Shown: piece after piece, positions 26,270 to 35,900 of the stretch
Layout of the letters: each line of letters starts with the position of its first letter
Numbering within the stretch: position 1 is the first letter of the stretch
Assembly: GCA_036785325.1 (NCBI GenBank)
Contig: JAXIVH010000021.1
Coordinates: 2,057,323-2,121,322, forward strand
Direction: 5' to 3'
Length of the DNA: 64,000 bases
From: Urophycis tenuis
Lineage: Eukaryota > Chordata > Actinopteri > Gadiformes > Phycidae
Notes under the pieces: model-generated
The model's database searches: none
Told to the model about the DNA's origin: nothing
The model's input: only the letters and a program-made list of their open reading frames with translations
Program-made: the position numbers and the translations under genes

Positions 26270-27126
26270 CTGTGTGTGTCTGCAGGGCTCTGAACCAGGG
26301 CTGCCGGTGCGTGGAGCTGGACTGCTGGGATGGAGACCGCGGGGAGCCGGTCATCTACCACGGACACACGCTCACCTCCAAGGTGGCCTTCAAGGAGGTG
26401 ATCGAGACCATCGCCCAGTACGCCTTCAAGGTGCGCGCCCCTGGTCTTCACCCTGCAGACACGGGGACCAACCCGATACGACCAGCACAAAGACGAGGCT
26501 AAAACCTGTCGCACAAAGTTTAACAAACTACATTTGTAACTGGAGAGTGCAGAGTAGCTGTCGGAATCCCAGAGACCAGTTTGCAGACTTACTTCTCTAA
26601 CATAGTAACATCATCATAAGAGCATAAAATAACAAAGTGCAGTCAATAAAAAGCAGCAACAACAGTATTCTTAAAGTGGCTTTATTCAATTGTTTCACAT
26701 TAGCACTCAAGCACTGCTCCTACAACACAGCAACATAAAGTCTGTCACAGTAAAAAAACTACCTTGGTTCCTTTGCTCGCTGCCTTGCGTCTTTGCGGCA
26801 CCAAACCTGAACCTGAACCTGAACCTGAATGAATACGTCACCCTCCTGGCCCCCGGGCCGACACGCGGCCACACCGCGGCTGAGCTCCAACCCGTACCTC
26901 GTGTCTCCCCTGACAGGCGTCTCCGTACCCGCTGACCCTGTCCCTGGAGAACCACTGCTCGGTGGAGCAGCAGGCCGTCATGGCCAGAGACCTGCGCTCC
27001 ATCCTCGGCAGCAGGCTGCTCACCAAGCCCCTCCGAGAGCAGCCGCTGAAGGCCCTGCCGTCACCCGAGGTAGAGGGCCCGGGGCCGGCGCACGTACCCA
27101 CACATACATGGACACACTCGTACACG

Positions 27127-27164
<38 letters not shown>

Positions 27165-27498
27165 GTAACACTTTTTGTTGTGATTTTTGGTTTGGCTTGA
27201 ACATGACCCCCGAGGCACGTGAGAGTTCACGCTTTTGTTTACATTCTGCAGAGAGATCAGTTTCACAAGTCTTCCCTTCTTCACACATAACTCAGCTGGG
27301 AACATCTGGTGTGAAAGCATCAGGTCTGTCCCAGAAGGCTGTTCCGTTAGAAGGTGCACAAGCAGTGTGTGTTAGGATTGTTAGCCTTGAGTGCCATCCA
27401 CTGGTCCAAGGTGGAACTAAACTGTGCAGTGAACCAGATGAACAGATTCAAAACACACATGGCACTACCCGAACCTGCCCATTGCCCTCAGCAAGATC

Positions 27499-27572
<74 letters not shown>

Positions 27573-27621
27573 CTCCCTAGTCACCATCACCTGCCCAAAT
27601 GCAACAACTGCAGTCCTAATG

Positions 27622-27661
<40 letters not shown>

Positions 27662-30600
27662 GCGTGTGCGTGTGCGTGCGTGTGTGTGCGTGTGTGTGTG
27701 CGTGCGTGCGTGTGTGTGTGTGTCCAGGAGCTGCGGGGGCGTATCCTGGTGAAGGGGAAGAGGGAGACCCCTCATCTGGGCCAGCTGGGGAAGGACGGCA
27801 GCTTCTCGTCGAGCTCCGAGGACGAGGCGCTGGGGGGCAACAAGAGAGACCCTGGGAAGGTGGGCCGGGGGTGGGCCGGGGGTGGGCCGCGCCTTCAGTG
27901 GAGCGTAGAGAGGAAGACTCAGACTTAGTTCTGTTTAGTTTATTTTAGAAGAAGAAGAATTACTCTTTTGATCCCGTGATGGAAATTTGGTCTCTGCACC
28001 CAATCGTGAATTAGTGAAACACTGGGAACACTCAGTGATGGTGAAGCACACAGTGTGGTGAAACACACTAATCCCGATGCAGTGAGCTGCCTGCAACAGC
28101 GGCGCTCGGGGAGCAGTGAGGGGTTAGGTGCCTTGCTCAAGGGCACTTCAGCCGTTCGTACTGGTCGGGGTTCGAACCGGCAACCCTCCGGTTACAAGTC
28201 CGAAGCCCTAACCAGTTTAGTTTGATTAAGATGTATGAGACTTCAACAGAAAGCGTATCAAATGGTCCCATGTTTAAAGTCAGATATATATATATATATA
28301 ATATTCACCTGCTGTGTTCTGGTACCGTTTCGCCCGGTGCTCCCCAGGTGGTCTCGTCCAAGCTGAGCCCGGAGCTGTCGGCGCTGGTGGTCTACTGCCG
28401 CAGCGTGTCCTTCCGCGGGTTCCAGAACCCGATCGAGAAAGCGGCCAACGAGATGTCCTCCTTCTCCGAGAACGAAGCGCTGCGGCTCACCAAGGACTCA
28501 GGTGACTCAGGGAACCGCCCGGCCTGCGCGAGAACCGCCTGGCCTGCGTGGAACCGCAGTGCCACGCGAGGTGAAACCCCCCCGGCCGCGCCTCACGCCG
28601 TTTGCCGCTCTGTGTTTGCCGACGCAGGGAAGCAGTTCGTCAGACACAACAGCCGACAGCTCAGCAGGATCTACCCCTCGGGCCAGCGCCTGCAGTCCTC
28701 CAACTACGACCCGCAGGACATGTGGAACAGTGGCTGCCAGATGGGTAAGGAACACTGCAGCGGCTCATACGGCACACTCCAGTGCTAACTGCTCATGCTA
28801 TTTAGCTCACTAAGCTAACCCTGGCTGCTTATGTAGCGTTGACACGGGTCCCCCCTCCGATGCACCTCACCACCTCCTCATAGGTCCAGTGTGGAGCATT
28901 TAGAAGCAACCGGCCGTGAGGTTGTCGATTGGAACCAACCGAATAACCTAATTAAACATAGTTATGAAAATGATAAGTTCTGCTAGATGCCACAAGATTC
29001 AACACACTGTACCTTTAAGAGCCCTCTACTTAGCAGCCCTAATGGCTGCAGTCGCTGGGCTTTGTGCTTAGCAGGGGTGAGCTGAATCCTTCGGTGTCTC
29101 ACCATTCGATTCAGTTTCAATGCTCGGGGTCAGGATTCGTTTTCGAAGTCGATTCACGGTTCAGTACACAGGGGTGCTAACGTCAGGACCTACTTCATTC
29201 AGTCTGCCGTGCGCTAAGAGTGGCTGTGTTGCAAATGAAAGCAGAGTAAAGTGTGCATAAGATTATGCATCGATTCAGAACCATAGAAGCTAAGAGTCGC
29301 GCGCATCTTACGTGAATGGGTTTCTCCCCCACCCCCAGGTTAGCGCGTTCGCCTTCCAATCCTGAGGTCGGCGAGGCGAGCGGCCTGATGGGAGCCAGCT
29401 AACGGCTAGCAAGAGTTTGCTAACAATGCTAACATGGCCGCCGGTTATGTAGCTGGTCAGTCAGACAAAACTGCATGGGTGAGGGGTATGAATACTGCAG
29501 GCCAGGGCTTCAAAGAAAATGGAGACTGCCCGTGTTATTTTGCTAACAATACTAACAATGGTCATGTATTTAGTGTGTATTGGTGAGAAAACATTGCAAA
29601 ATATTACCTCAGCGTAGTGCTGAAACAATCAGTCATTTGATTGATTATTATCATGATATAATACATTATGAACATACATGATATACACTATAAGCATCGG
29701 TCTGAGCGGTGTGTTCTCCACATGCAGTGGCCCTGAACTTCCAGACCCCCGGGGAGCAGATGGACCTGAACCAGGGCCGCTTCCTGCCCAACGGGCGCTG
29801 CGGCTACATCCTGAAGCCCAGCTTCCTGCGCGCGCCAGCGCCAACCTTTGACCCCGAGAACACCGGGGGGGGCCCCGGCCACGTCCCCACGCAGCTGACC
29901 ATACGGGTGGGCCCGCCGTGAGGGGCTCCGCGGCCTCACAGGGAATCCACGTCCTTTCTAAAGGTCAAAGGTCAACGTTAACGTGGCTCTGCCCTCCCCT
30001 CCCCCAGATACTGTCTGCGCAGCAGCTGCCGAAGCCCACCCAGACCAAGGCCAGCGCCATCGTGGACCCCCAGGTGTGGGTGGAGATCCACGGCGTGTCC
30101 ATTGATAATTCCAGAGACAAAACCCACCGCATCGACAACAACGGTGAGGAGGTCCTGTTTAGCTTCGGTGCTGTTCGATGTCTTTGAAGCGTTTAGCAGC
30201 GTGCGGTGAGTGGGTACAGAATGGAGTTGTGTTTTTATGACCCACGTCATTGAATCAACGCTGTGGTGATCCGACAGCAATTGTTTCATTAATGTCAGTG
30301 CTCAAAATGTGTTCGTAGATAGAATTGTATGTGTTGTTTATTCTAAACTGATGTGTTGCTGTGTGCGTATTCGCCACTGACTGCTCAGTGTAACTTTCCC
30401 AGTGGAGAAAACCCAACAGTCCTGTTGTGCTGGTGTTTGACGGCTCCCATGCGCCCCCTGCAGGCTTCAACCCCCGGTGGGACTGCACCCTGAGCTTCCA
30501 GCTGCAGGTCCCAGAGCTGGCCCTGGTGCGCTTTGTGGTGGAGGACCACGACCACACCGCCAAGAACGAGTTTGTGGGCCAATTCACCCTCCCTTTCACC

Positions 30601-30942
30601 AGCCTACGCACAGGTACGTACAGGAAGTGGCGGCCGTCCGCGCTGCGTGGTCAGTGTCCGCGCTGCGTGGTGGTCAGTGTCCGCGCTGCGTGGTCAGTGT
30701 CCGCGCTGCGTGGTCAGTGTCCACGCTGCGTGGTGGTCAGTGTCCACCTCAAGTCGTGCTCTGGATGACATGGTGTCGGTGCGTGTGGTTCCTACACAGG
30801 CTATCGCCACGTCCACTTACTGAAGGCCGACGGGTCCAGCCTGTCGCCGGCGTCGCTCTTCATCCATGTCAAGGTGAGCCGCAGGGGAGTCCCCGTCAAA
30901 ACGGTGTCAGAGCGCATCGCCATGGCCAAGGGCAAGGTGTGA
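12582..30942 (+). CDS. plcd3: Phosphoinositide phospholipase C delta-3 (15 coding exons)
   Basis: Exons: 12582-12669, 17767-17934, 22674-22902, 23591-23720, 24398-24623, 24786-24987, 26286-26430, 26917-27069, 27728-27859, 28348-28501, 28628-28744, 29728-29906, 30008-30143, 30464-30613, 30800-30942. Phases agree throughout and give 783 residues, close to human PLCD3. Domains in order: short N-terminus, PH domain (exons 2-3), EF-hands with loops DENGDGKMSYEE (exon 4) and DRSCDSRLDHKE (exon 5), catalytic X box with SSSHNTYL (exon 6) and ELDCWDG...VIYHGHTLTSK (exon 7), a polar X-Y linker (exon 9), Y box (exons 10-12) and C2 domain (exons 13-15). Both catalytic histidines are present. The enzyme hydrolyses PI(4,5)P2 to IP3 and diacylglycerol at membranes in response to calcium. 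Intron 3 is U12-type AT-AC; all others are GT-AG. Introns 2, 4 and 6 begin with minisatellites derived from their own splice donors. The start ATG was chosen by the MLG... N-terminus and the GTAAGG donor phase. Delta-3 rather than delta-1 or -4 rests largely on synteny. Confidence 0.9.
15314..15425. repeat. (TG)n / (GTGA)n / (TGCG)n microsatellite
   Basis: Direct reading shows TG repeats mixed with GAGT and GCGT units. Confidence 0.9.
15636..15674. repeat. (GGGGGT)n G-rich tract
   Basis: Successive runs of five G separated by T offer at least four G tracts on the plus (sense) strand of plcd3 intron 1, a quadruplex-prone arrangement. Confidence 0.85.
16868..17755. repeat. 21-bp minisatellite, about 42 copies, ending at the plcd3 exon 2 acceptor
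   Basis: The unit is GGTGCAGGTCTAACACTGTGT; GCGC replaces TGTG in the right half and C/T variants follow GGT. The array stops about 10 bp before the exon 2 acceptor, and each unit carries TGCAG/GT, matching the TTGCAG/GTGTG junction. Long frames on both strands through the array have a 7-residue period and are not genes. Confidence 0.95.
17935..18776. repeat. 59-bp minisatellite made from the plcd3 exon 2 3' end and donor, 15 donor copies
   Basis: Each unit holds a near copy of the last 20-odd bases of exon 2 (GCCGGGCCAAGGCC...CAGACCT), the donor GTAGGT and the next 30 intron bases. Donor-like sites start at 17935 (authentic), 17994, 18053, 18112, 18161, 18220, 18279, 18328, 18387, 18446, 18505, 18564, 18623, 18682 and 18741. 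Two units are 10 bp short, and two carry GTAGGG instead of GTAGGT. Confidence 0.95.
19543..19720. repeat. (CT)n microsatellite
   Basis: CT repeats with TTGCT and CCCT interruptions. Confidence 0.9.
19823..19982. repeat. (CA)n microsatellite
   Basis: About 160 bp of CA with a few GACA interruptions. Confidence 0.95.
20461..20508. repeat. (GTCC)n tetranucleotide repeat
   Basis: About 11-12 perfect CGTC/GTCC tetramers. Confidence 0.95.
20760..20935. repeat. 58-bp tandem triplication
   Basis: The segment from CTACCTGTAGTCTGATCCTG through TTATAAATATAACATTT recurs at 20774, 20832 and 20890 with few changes. Confidence 0.9.
21135..21712. repeat. 8-bp minisatellite TCTCCTGG/TCTCCTTG, about 72 units
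   Basis: Octamers alternate between CTCCTGGT, CTCCTTGT and rarer CTCGTGGC forms over 575 bp. The array is pyrimidine-rich on the sense strand and leaves five long frames open with an 8-residue period, none of which is a gene. Confidence 0.95.
22496..22672. repeat. (CTCC)n/(CTCCC)n tract at the plcd3 exon 3 acceptor
   Basis: About 175 bp of nearly pure pyrimidine run directly into the CAG acceptor of exon 3 and act as an unusually long polypyrimidine tract. Confidence 0.9.
22903..23590 (+). other. U12-type (minor spliceosome) AT-AC intron 3 of plcd3
   Basis: The intron begins ATATCCTT and ends CCAC. TTCCTTAAC, the consensus U12 branch site, lies at 23573-23581, with its branch A 10 nt before the end. 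Only this removal joins LDH to WIRGFLRRADENG in frame, which matches the family sequence LDHWI. No GT-AG alternative maintains the frame at the same place. Confidence 0.93.
23165..23302. repeat. GA-rich tract with a long G run inside the U12 intron
   Basis: GAGAGGGA repeats flank about 22 consecutive G near 23200-23222. Such purine tracts can fold as triplex or quadruplex. Confidence 0.9.
23721..23985. repeat. About 42-bp minisatellite at the start of plcd3 intron 4, about 6 copies
   Basis: The unit GTCAGCCCGGGGTCACAGGG... repeats from the exon 4 donor onward. The authentic donor GTCAGTGGGCTGAG looks like the first, diverged unit. Exon bases are not clearly included. Confidence 0.85.
24195..24395. 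repeat. (CT)n/(CTGT)n microsatellite at the plcd3 exon 5 acceptor
   Basis: CT repeats run directly into the CAG of exon 5 and form its polypyrimidine tract. Confidence 0.9.
24974..25430. repeat. 19-bp minisatellite made from the plcd3 exon 6 3' end and donor, about 24 units
   Basis: The unit GAGCCCTACATCAGGTACT equals the last 14 bases of exon 6 plus the first five of intron 6. The first unit spans the true junction at 24987/24988, and nearly every unit keeps CAG/GTA. Three units are 18 bp (GTACGAGGCCTACATCAG type). Confidence 0.95.
25431..26285 (+). other. Rest of plcd3 intron 6
   Basis: About 550 bp of unremarkable sequence precede a (TG)n microsatellite at 26016-26280 that runs into the TGCAG acceptor of exon 7. 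Confidence 0.7.
26016..26280. repeat. (TG)n microsatellite with CCTG/CGTG interruptions
   Basis: About 265 bp of TG-rich repeat end at the exon 7 acceptor. Confidence 0.95.
27185..27362 (-). repeat. Dispersed repeat copy 1 (inverted relative to copy at 39115)
   Basis: On the minus strand this segment matches 39115-39295 closely, including a shared core from CACACCAGATGTTCCCAGCT through CTGATCTCTCTGCAGAATG. It lies in plcd3 intron 8. It is probably a transposon fragment; the family was not identified. Confidence 0.85.
27500..27571. repeat. (CA)36 microsatellite
   Basis: A nearly perfect CA run in plcd3 intron 8. Confidence 0.95.
27620..27723. repeat. (TG)n/(CGTG)n microsatellite at the plcd3 exon 9 acceptor
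   Basis: TG repeats end 4 bp before the CAG of exon 9. Confidence 0.9.
27935..28215. mobile_element. Dispersed teleost repeat fragment in plcd3 intron 9
   Basis: The stretch contains GGGTTAGGTGCCTTGCTCAA, then GGGTTCGAACCGGCAACC, and starts with GATCCCGTGATGGAAATTTG-like sequence. I recall this combination from repeats scattered through many fish genomes. Boundaries and family are uncertain. Confidence 0.55.
28745..29727 (+). other. plcd3 intron 11
   Basis: About 1 kb. The part from about 29080 to 29310 has CGATTCAG/GATTCACGG-rich sequence that looks like a transposon remnant. No exon or RNA gene was recognised. Confidence 0.5.
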
Positions 30943-32600
30943 CTGTTCACAGAGGAAGACGAGGAGCCCCACGATGAGAGGAAGGAGAGCTGAGAATGTG
31001 GAGGGAGGGAGAGGGCGGGAGAGGGCGGGAGAGGGGGGGAGGGAGGGCTGCTGACTCACCTGGAAGAGCCAACACCAAGCCAGTTCCACAGAAGCAGAGG
31101 TTGGGGACAAGGGAGCATGCCTTCAGGCGATCTGTGTTGCAATGTGTGACAACGCCATAATGCATTGTGGGAGTATTTCAACCTTTCTTGTGCTCATTTC
31201 TCAATTTCAGAAGACGTGTGCAGTTACAGAACGGCAAATACTGACCTCAAATGCAACCTTTTTCTGTTTAGATCGATGAAGCTTTTTTGTAACAGAGAAA
31301 CATGAATCTATTTTATACTTGAGGAATTAACTTATAGAATAACAAATTTACAAAAAACAAGCTCTTATTTAACTATGCTATCTTTTACAAATGGCCAAGT
31401 GAACACTTAATGCTTGTTTTTTGATGTATAACTTTTTTTAGAATATGAATCACATGATGTGCTGCTATTTATAGAAATGACTTACTAATGGTATTCATTT
31501 GATCGAGGTGTGGTTTGGTCATCTCCTCAACTTAAAACATGAAATGCTCACTTAGTATTTTTTTTAGTATTTGCTTGATTGATTGTTGATCCGATGACTG
31601 AAATTCTCTGCGGTGAGAATCGTTGAAGCCGTGAACTGAACCCTCAACATGTATTACACTATGGCGCACAGCGCTAGACAGTATTATCATTTATGTTATA
31701 GAATGAAGGTAAAGCACACGGGTCCTCCCCATTTCATGTGAAACATTTACACATGTTTTAAACATGTTATTTATACATGTTTTTTTAGACTGTCTGCATA
31801 TTTCTTAAACTAATCCAGAGCAACGAAATATTTTAATGTTTTAAAATTTTGACTAAAGTGCTGGTAAAGTGTAGGTCATTTAAATGTAAATATGTGCTAC
31901 CCTATGCTACTAAAATATGACTTAGCTAATATAAGTAGCATAGCGTGTATATATAGTATACTAGAATGTATATTGTTTACAGGATAACAGGATTTAGCAT
32001 TTTAACAATATGTCATTAACATGTAACTCTTTGAAGAAAGTAATGGCACATTAGGAACTACTCTGTCTACGAGGTGACGAGAGCAGATCATGACTAACCT
32101 AGAAGTTGCTTTGGATGGAACATCTGCTGAATGACTCGATGTATATTTAACTGTGTTGATCCTGTGAAATGTGAATCAGTGTTATGTTTTTAACCAAGTA
32201 ATACACCAGAAAGCTGTCAAAACAATCTGTGTCGTTCTTCTGTATTCATGTCGTTCCCCGGGCGACAGCTTCCTGTCCACACATGTCCAGCAGGGAGCAG
32301 CGTTACAGGACGCTGATCTCCCCTACTTATTATATTGTGTTACTAGTTCTCCGTCATTATGATGCCACACTTTTCAAACAATTTGGACACACGGCAAAAC
32401 AGCTGTACTGTAGAATGACTGTACTCTTGTGGGATGAAGTGTGCAATCACTTATGGCCTTGACAAATCTTTATACTCAGGCTGGAACAACCTTTTGCTGC
32501 AGTCACTTTCTTTATTCGGGTCAGGACATTAAAACATTTACTTTATTAATCCCAGATGGGATATTGGGGAACTTGATAGCAATCCAATATTCAATACCAG

Positions 32601-32602
<2 letters not shown>

Positions 32603-32647
<45 letters not shown>
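32603..32647. repeat. (TG)n microsatellite
   Basis: About 22 TG units between plcd3 and nmt1. Confidence 0.95.
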
Positions 32648-32650
<3 letters not shown>

Positions 32651-32742
32651 ATGATTTTCCCACTAAATGTATACAATATGACAATGTTGACAACGGCAGA
32701 TAGGTCATATTTACAAGGTTAAGATTGGGTCATGGCGCATTG

Positions 32743-32748
32743 AATAAA
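32743..32748 (+). terminator. Candidate poly(A) signal AATAAA for plcd3
   Basis: Canonical hexamer, 1.8 kb after the plcd3 stop. An earlier signal variant could also be used. Confidence 0.35.
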
Positions 32749-32887
32749 ACATCAGGCCTACATGTTAGAGGAGAGAAGTACGTAAAACATGCCATACAGT
32801 GACTCGTACAGAGGGGGCGGTAGTGCACCAGAAGTAGACGCCCGTCGCCATTAAAACTCAAGAAGCAGAAGAAGAAGAAGGCGCCTT

Positions 32888-32912
32888 CACTTCCTGGTTG
32901 AAGATGGCGGAT
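32888..32912 (+). promoter_or_regulatory. ETS-like and YY1-like sites at the nmt1 start
   Basis: ACTTCCTGG (ETS-family core) is followed by AAGATGGCGG, a YY1-type motif overlapping the nmt1 ATG. No TATA box precedes them. Such pairs are typical of housekeeping promoters; function here is inferred. Confidence 0.4.
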
Positions 32913-35900
32913 GAGAATGAGACAGCACCAATGCCGGAGAAAGAAGATTTAGAAGATCATGGGCATTGTAGTGACTGTGAAAACGAAGACCACCACTTTG
33001 ATGATGGGTAAGGACTCGTGCGACTCGTTTAAAAACATTACCAAATATTCCGCAGCGTTGCACGCTTTTTCCAAATGTGTGCAAGCTAAACCCGAGGCGT
33101 GCTAGCTCTACAAGGAGCCGCGAGCATGATGGAAACGGTCCCGCCCACTTGCCTTTACCTTATTGGTCAGGATGGTGGGCACTATTGCTTTGGTGTGATA
33201 TTATTGGATGCGAGTGTACTCACTTCCTAGTTGGGGCGGGCCCTTGCTGTCAATTTTCGTCTCGCTTTTGACAGCCGCGGGGCTAATGCCACGAAGGATG
33301 GCGTTCCTACAGACAGCGAGAAGACCGACCACGATATGTGGCTTCCCACTGTCTGTTGAACATGTCTACAGTGTTTAATGGAGCGGTCATGGCTGTCGGG
33401 TCCATTGTCTGCACGTCTACTTGTGTCAACAGCAGCATTGTGTCTTCTGTATGTAGTCACTATTCACCCATATGGTGCGTGTCCCTGTTCCTCATAGTTC
33501 ACTACCAAAGGCTTTTGAATCAATCCCACTGAATTTAAGTGTTTTTATGGCCGTAGTGCAAAGGGAAACAGCCGATTTGGCTGTAGTTCGTGTCATGCCC
33601 CCCTCATTAACACGACGCGTTCAGAAAGCAGCGTATGTGCGTCGACATGGAATGCTGTCGAATGGTTACTTGATTGTCCCTGTCCTCTGGCCTGGTTCAC
33701 ACATTCATGTGCAGGGTTACGGTTGCCGTGTGGTCACGTGATTCACCATCTGTGCTGTGGTTACACATACCGGCCGTTGCACGGTCTTAATGGGATTAGC
33801 CTTTAAGCATAGCGTCTTCCTCAATCCAGGAAATTAGGTACTTTACTGAGTGTGGCTTCCAGATCATCCATCAGATCTGCTTGTGCGGTGCCACTTTGTC
33901 TTGTGTCTAATCATATCTGTTATATTGTATTAAAAAAAAAAAATCCAGAAAAACACTCAAATTCTGACTGAAAAGCCACTGAACCAGAGCTCTCCTGTTT
34001 GGCTCTTGCTCCATCAGGGACAAGGGTCTGGGGGACGACACTGGGGCCAAGAAGAAGAAACGGAAGCAGAGGAAGAAGAAGTCCTCTACGACAGAGGAAG
34101 CTCAGGACCCCATCGCCAAAGTACGTGTTGAAAGAGGAACGATGCTGGAGCCTATATCATTTTTATTTTGACTCGCTCAGCCTTCCTTTTGTTTCTGGTT
34201 CTCTTTTGTGGCTCCGTGGGGGGCCTTCTGGAAAACCAGAGTGACGGCTCATTATTTGACATCCCATCGCTGCCCCCGGGGTGGACACAACACCGCTCGC
34301 TCCCCCTGTCGCGTGTTCCACGGTGGATTCATTCTTCCTCCTGACCCCCCGTCCTCCAGGTAAACTCTCTGCCGGCCGATAAACTCCAGGAGATCCAGAA
34401 GGCCATCGAGCTGTTCTCTGTCGGCCAAGGCCCCGCCAAGACCATGGAGGAGGCGAGCAGGAGGAGCTACCAGTTCTGGGACACGCAGCCCGTGCCCAAG
34501 CTAGGTAAGCTCTGCCAACGCCCACCCGGGAAAATGGGAGATTGTTAGTTTGATAAAGCAAAGGTACCTTTTGACAAAAGAGCACATGGACATATTATCC
34601 TAATGTGTACGCTTTCAGTTTCTGTCCAGTATGGAAGTGTGTTTGTAATTGTCTTTGTTGACCTGGAAGAGTCCTGTGTCACTTCATGAACTATAAAGTC
34701 TGTGTTGTGGTCGCTGTGATGCGCCGTGTCGTGTGTGGACAGGCCGTGTACGGCCATGGCTTTTATAGCTGCCGCCGCTCGGCGCCACATGCAACAAAGC
34801 TCTGTGATCTGTGGGCGAGGGCCGTGATGATGGCATTCGTGGTTCATATGGCCTATGTTGGCCTTTATGCTGTCCTATGGTTCAAATGGTCCTCTTGGTC
34901 CTGCAGGCGAGGTGGTGACGTCACACGGCTCCATTGAACCGGACAAGGATAACATCCGGGAGGAGCCATACAGCCTTCCTCAGGGATTCTGCTGGGATGC
35001 CCTGGATTTGGGCAATCCTGCTGTGGTAAAGCCTGCATTAACACGCCTGAGACTGTTGTACAGCATGGGATTCTCCTCTAGCATGTGTCCATTTGACTAA
35101 TGTCTGTAGTGTGAGAAGGAAAATGTTTTTTGAGGGTGAAGCAATTCCCTTTTATATCGGGATTGGTTTGTTATGCTTGCTGTAGCGTGAAGAGGTGACC
35201 CTTGTTTTGGGAGGGGCTTAATAAAAGCTCTGATTTGTCTGGCACTGAAAGCAAAGTGTAGCTGACCTCTGACCCCTGACCCTGCCTGTGTTTGACCCCC
35301 TCCAGCTGAAGGAGCTCTACACGCTCCTCAACGAGAACTACGTGGAGGACGACGACAACATGTTCCGCTTCGACTACTCTCCGGACTTCCTGCTGTGGTA
35401 ACTGCTCCCCGCGTTGCAGCCTCTGGGCCTCCATGGTCCACCAGCGGTGGTTATGTCAGTGTATTGATTAACTCCCGACTGCTGGTCTCAGGTCCCTGCG
35501 TCCCCCCGGCTGGCTGCCCCAGTGGCACTGCGGCGTGAGGGTCATCTCCAACCAGAAGCTGGTGGGCTTCATCAGCGCCATCCCCGCCAACATCCGCATC
35601 TACGACGTGTGAGTGAACCCCGTCTCTTCAGCCACTGTGCTTTAGGACCACGGGAGTCGAGGCTGCTGCTGTGTGCCGAACGCACGCCAGCCGTCATGGG
35701 ACTGTTGGGTGAAAATATCTTTGGGTTAAAGATGTATGATGAAGATAAAGATATAATAGGCCGTTTATTTTGGAAGTATTTTTGAAATTATATTTGTTGT
35801 TCTCTTTACATCCCGATGGCAATCGATAAAACAAGTAAAATAATAATCAAATAAAACAAATAAAAATCTAATAAAAATACAAAACAAACAACTGAATGGT

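Larger units (their letters stand above)
30943..32850 (+). other. Probable plcd3 3' UTR and plcd3-nmt1 intergenic region
   Basis: AT-rich sequence follows the plcd3 stop. An AATAAA at 32743-32748 is the last clear poly(A) signal before nmt1, only about 155 bp from the nmt1 ATG. A GGGAGAGGGC tract lies at 31000-31045 and a (TG)n run at 32603-32647. Confidence 0.5.

Noticed and set aside
28165..28200. tRNA gene suggested by GGTTCGAACC
   Set aside because: The motif is part of a dispersed fish repeat; no cloverleaf or A box at the proper distance could be found.
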